Shown here: positions 24,501-36,800 of the stretch, piece by piece
Numbering within the stretch: the stretch's first letter is position 1
How the letters are laid out: each line of letters opens with the position of its first letter
NCBI RefSeq assembly: GCF_030463535.1
Contig: NC_132898.1
Coordinates: 26,480,662 to 26,544,661, forward strand
Origin: Salminus brasiliensis
Lineage: Eukaryota; Chordata; Actinopteri; Characiformes; Bryconidae
Direction of reading: 5' to 3'
Length of the DNA: 64,000 bases
Notes under the pieces: model-generated
The model's database searches: none
Seen by the model: the letters and a program-made list of their open reading frames with translations, nothing else
What the model was told of the DNA's origin: nothing
Translations under genes and position numbers: made by a program

Positions 24501-27500
24501 CATTTCCGAGCCATAGAGGAAGGCCGTTTAATTACACAGCGTCTCGAAGGATATGAGAGAACACACACATAGACACACACACACAGAATGAGGGACAAGG
24601 TGAATCCGGATAACCTTCAGCTTAGCTTTCATATCTCCTTTTTCACCTCTGTGGGTTTTGTACTGGACTATTTCTCACAAGCTTTAGTCAGCAGTAAAAA
24701 TAAGGCCAAGCAGATGTCTACGGAATCAAAGGGGTCTAAGAAATCCTTGGGACGGATTTACAAAAGCTTTTCTTCAGAAAAAAAAACTTGATAAACACCA
24801 AGACGTTTATAAGAACTTTCTTAAACCCCCAACCCTCCAACTCATCCCAAAGGTACTGAATAGAGCACCATTATTCCGGAGAACATTGCTCCAGTTCCAC
24901 TGCTCCACAGCTCAATGCTGGGGGGCTTTATACCCCTCTAGCCCACGCCTGGAATTAGGCATGGTGCCAATAGGTCCATGCTTATTTGCTCCAGAGAGTC
25001 CTATACTATTGGCAGTACTTCTCTACAGGCACTAGACAAGCTGTGTGCGTGTGTGTGCATTTGCACATCTGTGTCAGCAATGGGTGCAACTTAAAGTAGT
25101 GAAATGCATTCATTAGTCCACAAACTTTTGGACATGCATCATACCTTCAAACATAAAGAGCTATGTGCTAAAGTCTTTGCGGCTCCCTGACACCCTCAGA
25201 TTATATACAATATCCTGGAAACTGGGAACGGAGTGGTGGTCCTACTTCCCTGAAGGGAGTTTTTGCGGGGAGGGATGGGTATATCTCTAAAAAAGCGACT
25301 TTACAGGATAAGGAGAAAACCTCCTGAACTTTCAATGGATGTCAATGTACAAATATTGTATTCCAAGTCATTATGGAGCATTTCAATGGGTCCATTCATC
25401 AAGAAATTTGGACACACTGTAAAGAACAACTTCCAGATTCATATGAGGTCTAAAAGTCAAAAACGGTAAAAACTGAAAATCCATTTTTTCCGTAACCGTT
25501 ACGATTTACATGTACGACATTTGGCCGACGCTCTGTAAAATGCTGTTCAAATAAGTGGACAAATAACCCACATTCTTTCACATTAAATCATTGGGAAAAC
25601 CTATGCATCTCTAAAGGTTTAACAGAATTATGAACTTCCAAAAAGCTAACAAATCATGGAGCTCTGTAGCCCAAGAATTAGCACTGTGAAACCAGACTCG
25701 GTCCAATATGTGGATGCATATGTGGATGGAGCACAATATGTCCAAAAACGAACAGTTTGCCCAACGCTAAACGGCTACGACTATAAGATACATAAACTAT
25801 AATGTTAAAAGGCTACATGTGAGACAATGTAGCCCAACTGAGTGTCCCCAAACTTTTGACAGGCACCATATTTCCTTTCTTCATTCATATATTCATTCCC
25901 AATCACACAGACCAGCTGAGGCCTACAGATGAAACCCCAAAGCCCAAAGGGTCCTAAAATTGTGCAAAGGCTAGCAGTAAGGGCTGCTAACACAACAGCG
26001 GCGCGGTCAGCAGGTCAGGAGGCCGCAGGCGGCTCTGGCAGTTTAGCGCTGGCCGAGAGGGACCGGGCGCTCTGAGAGGGAGTGAGAAGAGCGAGGAGAC
26101 TTCATTACGCTTACAGCTACTTAGCTTTGGAAAAACGCTCGGCAATTTGCAGCCGAATCCTCGTGCGGCAGGCGGGCAGGCAGGGGGGGTAGGCGTGCCC
26201 TGAAAGCCGGAGCGGCTACGCCCGATTTGCGGCAGTAAATAAGCGTGACCAATTGCGGCCTCGCCCACCGCTTTCTCCAAGCCCAGGTCTGCTCCCTTAC
26301 CGACCATAATCCAATTCTGCTGGAATGTCTTACAATAATGACACCCTGGAAAGCATTCCCACCCTGCCTCTGTGTACTCACATTAGTCACGCTCGCAGGA
26401 AGGAGGGCGGGATAGAGGTGCAGGAGAGAGAGAGAGCAACAGAAGAAGGCAGGCATTTCAGCACTTCATCTGATTCCTCCATAAGAACCCCCCCCCCCCA
26501 ATACCACATGCTGTCTCTTAAACATACCTGCGATGGGTGGTCCCAGAAGAACTGGACAGCACTCGAGGATGGTGACCAGTCCCACAGCGCTGGAGAACTT
26601 GCAGGGTCCAACCAGGTCCATTAGGCACTCGAAGAGCAGGGCGCACACCATGCCGTACACCAGGCCGTAGCAGACCGCATACGCCACCAAGCCCCAGTAG
26701 CCCGACGCCAGCGGGCACAGCAGATGGCACACGCCATTGTAGGTGATGGCGAAGCTGAAGAGGTACTGGACCCTGGGCCGGACCCACCTGGTGTTGGCCA
26801 GCAGGCCCGTTCCAGGCCGGGCAATCATGTCCACCAGCGCCAGGGCCGAGAGCAGGCTGGCGGCGGAATACTCGTCCACACCGCGGTGCTTGGCGTACGG
26901 CGCTAGGAAGATCATGGGAGAGAAGAAGCCGAAGAACATCAGCATGTTCCCGATCAGGTAGATGATGAAGCCTCTGTGCCGGAAGAGAGACAGGTTCATG
27001 CAGCAGCTGGTGTTGCCAGTGCAGCTTCTATTGTGATGGGGCTTCTGGTCACTGGCCTGGCCATCTACGCCGTTTCCGTTGGGGGTTTTTGTCTTTTCGG
27101 CTACGTTAGACTGGGGTTTGTTTGCTGGGAATAAAAAAAACAACATTGAGAAAATTAGGCATCAAGTTCAAATTCTAGGACTGACGAGGACTGACTTAAC
27201 CCTTTGAACCCCTTTATTTTTCCAGTTATTAATCCTAAGGCAGAAACGATTGAAAAACTCTTTGGTTTAGTGTATGTTGTGGAATCCCACAGGGCTCTAT
27301 TGTAGGACCTATTAAACTGATGTTAATTATGACAATAATTTAGTCATGGAAGTGAAGTGGCGGCTCTAAGGGGTTAAGCCCCTACTAACCCAGCTGGTAC
27401 TGCCTTGCTGGCACCACTGTGCTCAGGGCTGACCCAAGCCTATATGGGGCCCTAAGCAGATTTTCATTTGGGCCCCCTAAAGCACACCACCTCAGCACCA

Positions 27501-30500
27501 GATGCTTCATTATTTCATAGGGAGAGAGATATTGTGCAGTACGCTGAAGTGCTCGGGCCTTAATTGACCACCCAAGCGGCACATATCTGCATTTGCCCAT
27601 CAGTTGCAGCAGCCACCAGCAGTAATTGATTTATATAAAAATAGCTTTTACCTGTGTAATACCATCTCGTTTTAATATTCAATGTTATTATTAAAATATG
27701 TATTTTTCATCATGATATCTTGGATCTCTTGGGGGCCCCCGGTGGCGTTGGGGCCCTTAGTGGCTGCGTAACTCGAGTATGGCCCGGCTCCGACTATGCT
27801 GATTTGGGTATGGTTAGGCAGCAAAATGACCAATTTCTTGTGTAATAAATATAAAAAATAATAAGATGATGTTAGTAGCAAACCCTTTGGGTCTTCCAGG
27901 CTTTTGGTGGAAAACAAGCCAACAGAAAAAACACCCAGCAGAAAATTGTCCAATCAGGGTTTTTACTGTGATATCTAGGTAGATTCCCATTGGTTAGAAC
28001 TTCAGGAACTGTAATGAAGGCCTTAGCCGTCAGCTTAGCTACCAGTATTCTGGAAGTCGTAGATACGTAGTGGAAGCCTAACCATGTTTCAGTCAGTTTG
28101 AAATGGAACTACTAATGGAACTTACAACATACACTCACCAAGCACTTTATTAGGTACGTCTGTACACCTACACATTCATCTTATTAGCCACACAGCTGTG
28201 TGGCAGCTGTGCCGTGTATAAAATCATGCAGATATGGGTCAGCAGTTTCAAGTAACGTCCACATCAACCATCAGAATGGGGATAAAAAAAAATCTGATCA
28301 TTGATTTTGAGCAAAGAATAATTGTCTGTTTTGGTTTCAGTATTTCTAGAACTGTTGATCTCTTGGGACTTTCAGCAGTGAGCGGCAGTTCTGCTACCAG
28401 AAACGCCTTGTTGATGAGGGAGGTCAACAGAGAACGTCTAGATGGGTTCAAGCTTGCTATCTTCAAACACAGACTGAAGACTCATCTCTTCCGAGAATAC
28501 TTGGGTGAAGAGTAGAGTACTATGGTCTCCTTATTGACTAGTATTTAGCAGTGTCTAAGCTTAGAGGTATCTTTAAATTTTTGTCTATTCAAACTAGCTG
28601 AGGTTTTTCTTGAGTAAATAGCAAAGCACTTTTGTAAGTCGCTCTGGATAAGAGCTTCTGCTAAATGCTGTAAATGTAAATGACAGAAAGGTTCGGTATA
28701 ATTGTGGTCAGAATGCCAGAGGAGCATGGGCTACAACAGCAGAAGGCCATGTCCTTTCCACTGCTATTAGCCAAGAACAGAAAACCATGGCTGCAATGGA
28801 CACAGGCCCACCGATACTAGAGATAAAAGGTTTTTGCGTGACAGTGATGATATATAGTCGTGTACACTACCTGGTATTGGCATAGTGTTCCTAATAGTGT
28901 AAAAAGTGCTCGCTCAGTGTATATATTAAGATCTGTTATGAGCCAAAAGATAAGCTTCAAATGTCAGTATTCGTAATCAAAAAGAGCCAAGAAACGTCCA
29001 AGTGAATCAGTCTTAGCTAACATAACATTAGAAACGCTTAGGGGTGCTAGTAGAAATTAGCATCACTGCAGAGGTTGGTTTTGGGCTTTGGGCCAAAGCT
29101 TTGGGCTGAAGCTTTGGGCCGAAGTGAAGGTACTTCCACTACCTCTCAATTAAAGGTGTGGTAAGCAGCAACCCTACCGTCACTTAAAGGCCTCATCAGT
29201 GATCCGGCCACGCAGCAGTTCAGCAGCATGCCCCCAAGGATGAAGAAGCCCCCCCTCCAGCCGAAGTGATCGAACAGGAACTGGTTGAGAGGCGCCAGAG
29301 TGCAGAGGAACACCGGACTTCCTGCCATGGCGAGGCCGTTCGCGATGGGTCTCCTGACCTGGAAGTACTTCCCAATTATGGTCAGCGACGGCTGGAGGTT
29401 GAAGGAGAGTCCGAGGCCTGTGGGGAAGAAATAAATCTAATAAAAAAAGACGGGAAAAGAAAAAAAAATAGACGGAAGTTCAAATGAGTTCCATTTCAGT
29501 GCCGCTGCGGCCATCTACTGCTGCGGCGCTCGCCGTGATTAAATTAAGACCAATCCTACTCCGTTCACATTAGAGTTCCATCTCATTTCACATTGCCAAC
29601 TAAAAACTCATTAACGGAACCTGAAATAATTTCTGAAATGATTCCGCAATTTAAATGGCAATAAATTAGAGGCTGGGGATAATTCATTCACCACCACCCT
29701 CTTTGCCGGGGAAAAAAAAAATCCAATTTAATGCCGTCTCATTCTCTAAACGAGCATCTTATTCATTAAACAGGCCCTGCTGTTAAAAAACGGAAATCTC
29801 TAGGTAGAGAAAGAAGTGGTATATTCCCAGCTTTCAGAACTTTCCTGAACTCTCCCTGAGCAGGATCCTTCACCGCCTCCGATTCACTTCAGTTTCTAAG
29901 CTCGAGCATGTTGATGAAGATCCACTTCCATCAAACTTTTCTATTTGGATTCTAACGGAGTACTGCATTTCTGCTTCCAAATAAATGGCGCCATATAGGC
30001 CGAGTAGTCTAGAGAAATGATGGGGGTTACCAATTACAGTTTAATGTATTCAGACTAATTGCAGCTGAGCCAAACAAGGTGAGGTGGTTCAGAGGTTCGG
30101 TTGAAGCTTCTGAAAGGAGCTCGATTAAAAGGCTTGGGTTCCATTAGCTGGTAAATGTCAGGAATTGCTAAATTCCAGGGCCGAGCACGACTCAACACTG
30201 CAGTGGACTGCACTCCAATTTTTTGTGGAAGAACCATGAAATTGGTGAAGAACCTTTATGTCCAACTTCAAAAGGTTCTTCACACACATGGTTTTCTTCA
30301 GGAAAATGGTTCTTTATAGACACACAAAAGTGGTTCTTCTGAAAAAGGGTTCTTCGACTAATAATAACACACTTAAAAATATAGGTGCTGCAAATGGTTC
30401 TTTGAGCGATGCCATAGGGGAACCACTTGTGGTGCCATAAAGAACCATGTTTGGGTGTGATAACCCCAGATTTTTTTTTTCACTTCCTGCAAAGGTTCTT

Positions 30501-32587
30501 TATCAACATAAAGGTTGTGTATCTGTTACAAAAAAGGTTCTTTATGGAACCAAAAGTGGTTCTTTTGAAAAAGGGTTCTTTGACTAATAACACACTTAAA
30601 AATAAAAGTGCTGCAAACGGGTTCTTTGCGTGATGCCAGAGAGGAACCATTTTTTGTAAGGAGACTAAAATGTGAAATTGCGAAAATTAGTGGAGAACCT
30701 TTATGTACACTTTATGTAGAACCTTCAAAGGGTTCTTGACATACACAGTTTTCTTTAGGGAAAAGGCTCTTTATAGACACACAAAAGGGTTCTTTGACTA
30801 ATAACAGTTAAAAACTTAAAAAACGGTTCTTTAAGCGATGCCATAGGGGTACTACTTTTGGTGCCATAAAGAACCGTGATTGTGTGAGATTGTGAGAGTG
30901 TGAAGAACCTTTAAACAACCCCAGATTTTTTTCTCTTGATGCAAAGTTTTTTTTATCAACATAACGGTCACGTCTCTACTACAAAAAGGTTCTTTATGGA
31001 ACCAAAAGTGGTTCTTCTATGGCATTACTCAAAGAACCTTTTGTAGCACCTTTATTTTTTACAGTGAAGCCCCAGTGGAACCCTTTTCGGTGCTAAGAAT
31101 CCTGTCATGGACTGTATAAGAGGAACTATTTAACCAGATGATAAACATTCAGATAGTTTTTTTTAATTTTTCGTCTTGGTTCTATATAAACCACTGACTT
31201 TACTAAAGAACAACCCCTGAAGAACCCAATTTAAAGGTCACTGGCGACGGTGAAGATACAGTACCATGTGGACTGAGGTGGTAGAATAATACCACAGGAT
31301 TTTCCACTAATTTGAGTTTTGACGCAGTTAAAGGACTAGGACTAGCCATGGTAGAGCTGCCAGGTCAGTGGAGCATCCCAATGATTGTGAAGTTGCTATT
31401 TTAAGCTAACAATTCTACATAATGTTGCTTTAACACCAACTTTGTAAGCTGTTAGTGCCCCCTGTCATCCAGTCTTTTTTCTGTCCTGGCACCGAAGTGG
31501 TAGAGCGAACGTCCACTGGGAGTCCGAACGGCAGAGTCGCTCACCGTCTTCAAAGGCAGACTGAAGACCAATCTCATCCAAGCACACCTGGACGAAGTGT
31601 AGTGCCAAGTCTCCAGACTGACTTCTGTATTTAGTAGTCTCTAAGCTTAGAGGGATCTTCTGGATCCTAGCTGTTACGAACTAGCTAAGGGATTTTTCTG
31701 AGTGAACAGTGAAGCACTTTTGTAAGTCGCTCTGGAGAAGAGCGTCTGCTGAATGCCTTAAATGTAGATGAGTATCAGGATTATATCTGGATCAGTCTAA
31801 GTCACAACAGGTGTAACAGGTGTAAACTCAACCCAATTTAACAGGTGTAAACTTAACCCAATTTAAACTCATTTAAACCAGATACAAACCCGATCACTCA
31901 AACCACTTCAGGAGGTGGTCTGATCTGAGACGCAGTTGAGCCACATAGTCATTGGACTGCAGTCGGACCAAACTGAGACACATTTTATTACCCAGTGTAA
32001 ACTAATGTGGCTTAAATCTCATCAGGATACAATCCAGATACCAGTCAGCTGAAGTGAGCAGGTGTAGATGGGGTCTAAGCGACTCCTGCTTCTAGTTGTC
32101 GCAAGTTAAAATGAAAGTGTCTGTTTTTAAGCTTCGCTTGTCCAGGTGATGGATGATGGAGGCAAAATTGTCCAACTTCACCAGTGCCGAGACACCTTTA
32201 CATCGCCTGCTTTAGACCAGAACCTGGATTGATGCACACCTCCAGCTCACAGAGTTATAGAGTTATCACAGTCCTCCTCAATAAAGAGTTTTAATTTGAG
32301 GAAATTTTATGCGGCGATGCGGTGTGAGCTCAGACCCCAGGTGGACCATTCGCTGAAAATATTCCCCATCATTGGCACTAAGTGATCTGGAAGAGAAAAC
32401 AAGAGGAGTGCCGCAGGTCTCAGAAGGACCTCCGTGCCCAATCCGTCCGCACATTAATCCTCTACGGCAGAGCGGCGGCGGGTAATGAGGCTCAGTGGGC
32501 GCTCTCTCCGGGTGACCAAACCAGGTCCTTACAAACCAGCCTTAGAGGAAGCCAGACTCACACAGTACGCCACAGGCTTAATTACAC

Positions 32588-32636
<49 letters not shown>

Positions 32637-33779
32637 TAGAGAGAGAGAGAGAGAGAGAGAGGGATAGAGAGAGAGAGAGGAAAGTAAAGAAACTTAATAT
32701 GAGTTAAGACTTAACAAAGAACTTATTATGGACAAAAAGAAAGAAAGAGCTGCTGCATATCCATATATACACACACCCATCTGCCATAACATTAACACCA
32801 CCTGCGTAATATTGACAAGGCCCTAATTCTACTGCCACGACAGATCTGCCATTCAAGACATGTCATCCTGGGGTGTCTGGCACCAAGACTAACAACAGCA
32901 GCAGATCCTTTAATTCATCATTAAGCCATAGGTCATTGGTGCTCGTTGTCCAGTTGCTTTTTCACATGTTGTCCTTTCCTGGGCCACTTTGGGTACGCAC
33001 TGACCACTGCCTACCAGGAACACCCCACAAGACTTGGCTGATGTCAAGTGGAGATGTTCTGACCCAGTTGTCCAGCCATCACAGTCTGGCTCTTGTGAGA
33101 GTGTCTCAGAGTGTCAGATTCTTACGCTTGCCTATTTGTCCAACATCACAGGAACATCTTCTGGAACTGACTGTTCACTTGCTGCCTAACATATCCCCCA
33201 GTGTTAATGTTACGGCTGATATGGAAGTGTATGTTTTAGATTAGAGGAAACAAACATTTAAAGATAAAAAAAGGAAAGAAAGTAAGAAAGAAGGATGATG
33301 GAAGAAAGAAAACAAAAAACGGAAGACAGAAAAGAAAGAAAAAAAAAGAAAGATGGAAAGATAAAAGAAGAAGGAAAGAAAGAAAGAAGAAGAGAAGAAG
33401 GAAAGAAAGAAAGAAAGACGGAAAGATCAAAGAAGAAAGAAAGAAGCAAAGTAAATAAAAAAAGATGGAAGAATAAAAGAAGAAAAAAATAAAGAAAGAA
33501 AGAATGAAAGAAAGAAAGAAATAAAGAAAGACAGAAGGATAAAAGAAAAAAGGAAGAAAGATGTAAAGAAAGAAAGGATGAAAGAAAGAAAGAAAGAAAG
33601 AAAGAATGAAAGAAAGAAAGACGGAAGGATAAAAAGAAAAAAGAAAAAAGGAAGAAAGATGGAAAGAAAGAAAGAAAGAAAGAAAGAAAGACGGAAGGAT
33701 AAAAAGAAAAAAGACAAAAGAAAGAAAGAAAGAAAGAAAGAAAGACGGAAGGATAAAAAGAAAAAAGAAAAAAGAAGGA

Positions 33780-33811
<32 letters not shown>

Positions 33812-36800
33812 CAGAAGGATAAAAAGAAAAAAGAAAGAAAGCAAGAAAGACGGAAGGATATAAAAGAAAGAAAGAAAAGAAAGATAAAAAAGAAGGAAAG
33901 AAAGAGAAAAGAAGGAAAGAAAGAAAAACACAGAAAGGTAAAAGAAGAAGTAAAGAAAGACAGAAAGAAAGTAAGAGAGAGAGAGAGAGCGCTCCAGGGA
34001 GAGTGATGCTTTCGCTGCAGTGTGACTCCAGAGTGAGTGCTCTGTCTGACCCACAGGGCTCCATTACCATAAACAAGAGACCCCTTCTTACTCCGATCTC
34101 ACACACCCTGGAGACCGTAGCGAGATCAGCTGAGGAGAATGTGACGTGAGGTCTGATAAAAACATTACTGATTAAAGCTACGAGTTTCTGGATTAAAAAA
34201 AACATATTAACCAACAACATCAAGCATCAAGAGTCATCAAGCAACCGTACCTCCAACGATCCCCACGCAGATGTACAAGTGTGTGATGGTGCTGCTGAAA
34301 GACGCCGCCACCATAGAAACACTACACATGATCCCTCCTGTGATCACCACCGGCCTGCTGCCGTAGCGGTTCACCAGGATGCTGCTGACCGGACCTAGAG
34401 AGAGAGAGTGAGAGAAAGAGAGAGAGAGACTTAACACAGCACTGCAGCTTTTGTGTGCATCTCTGCAATTGGTTTATACATACACATGTGAAAATAAGGC
34501 CTTATCTGAGCAGTCAGAGTTCTATCAATTAGAACACAGTGGAACTTGAAAGGTTGCAAACCCTTAAGAATGCTCAATATTTCTGCATCCATTTGACATT
34601 ATGCTTCATAATGTAGAAAAAAAAGTAGATCAGAAAACCCAAATCATACATATGAGACATCATTAATGGAATCTCAGGAGAATGTGGGTCATGCAACAGG
34701 ACAATGACCCTAGACACACAAATCGTTCTACCAAAAAACAGCTAAAGAGGAACACACTCCTGACCATAATCCAATAGTCCAATCATAATAATGTTGTGGA
34801 AGGACCTGAAGCAAGCAGTTTATAGGTGGAAACCCACCAACATGACAGAGATTAAAGCTATTTTGACTGGATTAATTTAAACTTCTTCCAAGCTGATGTA
34901 CAGGACTAATCAACAGTTGCCAGAAACATTTAGTTGCAGTCATTGCTGCACAAAGGGGGTCACAGCAGATACTGAAAGCAAAGGTTCCCATACTTTTGCC
35001 ACTTTTTAGGAATCTGATGAAGTTTTAGATCAAATTTATGCTGAAATATAAATATTAAGTTCTAGAGGGTTCACGGGCTTTCAAGCACCACTGTAAATAC
35101 TAATATCATACACATACAGAAAGTCAAGGTTTTCCATCCCTGTGTTTATTAGCACATCTCCAAAGCTTTCCTCATGGGAGACCCAATCACTCAAACCACT
35201 TCAGGAGGTGGTCTGATCTAAGACGGATTTGAGCCACATGTTGTTACAGCAATGTCTCTCCAAGACGCATCCCACCACCAAAACCCCTCCCAGTAACAAC
35301 CCAAACACCAGTAATAATCACCGCCCAATGAGCGAATTTGCATGTTCCATCCCACACAGTGATCGAATTACTACCCAGTGTAAACGCATGTGGCTAAAAT
35401 CCCATCAGGACCCAATCCAGGTACTGGTCAGCTGAAGTGAGCAGGTGTAGACGGGGTCTCAGAGAGAGAGGAAACGTTTGTTTGGCACTGCAGTAAGTTT
35501 GTCTCCTGCAGGCCACCGTATCACCATTCACATCAGCTCTGCTCTCAATCTAACCGAGAGCGCTTCTGATGACACCCATTAGATTACAGTCACGTTTCAT
35601 ATTACTTTGATCTTGACGAAAAACAACTGCAGAAAGAGAAAATTATCAACTAAATTATCCACATCAATCAGACGCTTAAGTCTCTCTCTCGCTCTCGCTT
35701 GCTCGCTCTCTCTCTCTCTTTTGGAATAGGTGTCGGTTTGTCTTTTCTGAAGAAAATTGAAAGCCTAAAAAAACACATTTGGTGCTGAAAGGCTAAAAGG
35801 CACAGCTGAGACGAGCAATTCATTATGGAAAGGACGTTCCCGAATTACTCCCAGCTCAGAATGGTCAAGCTGTCTATGAGAGAAGAGCGTGTTTACTATT
35901 CCCATTCCATTCGAGAGGTTTTTTTCTTCCAGAGAAAGGCTCTTTACGCCTCTGCAATTGTGGAATGACGTCCTACACGGCAAAAACATCACCTCGAAAG
36001 ACGTCACTGGAGCGACTGATCCCGACGTTAACATTACGGATACTCTAGACAATTAACATTGCGGAATTCTCTGGGAAAGATCTGGAAAACTAGACAGCAT
36101 CAAATATATAAAGTAAAATACACAAAGACCACCAGCATCAGCACTGGACCACCAGTAGCAGCAGGAACGACTGATCTGACATTAACATTACAGATACTCC
36201 TGACAATTAACATTTCGGAATTCTGGGGGAAAAAACGAAAAACTACACAGCATCAAATATAACATAAAATAGGCCACAACCCTCAGCATCAGCACTGGAC
36301 CACCAGTAGCAGCAGAAACAACTGATCCTGACGTTAAGATAAAAGATACTCTTGACAATTAACATTGAGGAATTGCAGAAATATCGGAAAGCATATATTT
36401 GATGACAGCATCAAATTTAACGTAAAATATATCACAACCCTCAGCATCAGTGCTGGACCACCAGCAGCAGAAATCGCAGAAACCAGACGGAAGATCAGAT
36501 ACGAGAAAATCTGATTTGATTCGGAACCAATCTAGAACTGAGAGTGGAATGGAGACGATTTAAAAAAATGCACATTTTTACTTTTGGTTCCCTAAAGAAC
36601 CACAGTTCTCTTGAACAAGAGATCTACGTGCTTGAAGAACCTCGTTAAGGTTCGTAGAAATTCCACATTGTGTAAAGTTTCTACACCAGTTTTAAGGGGT
36701 TGCTTAAGAACCTCCCTTAGAACCTCTTTGTTCATATTCGGTTCCTCGCACTCACAAATCTCCTCTTCAAATCTAAAGAACCACTGAAAACGGGTCATAC

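Noticed and set aside
28234..28515. 93-codon gene ending [14 protein letters not shown]
   Set aside because: It is a chance fusion of Tc1 and LINE remnants.
32873..33244. 123-codon plus-strand gene
   Set aside because: It falls inside an internally deleted Tc1-family copy and matches no intact domain.
33236..34223. Minus-strand open frames of 272 and 321 codons (Phe/Ser/Leu-rich, membrane-like)
   Set aside because: They are produced by the GAAA repeat. Apparent hydrophobic segments are repeat translation.
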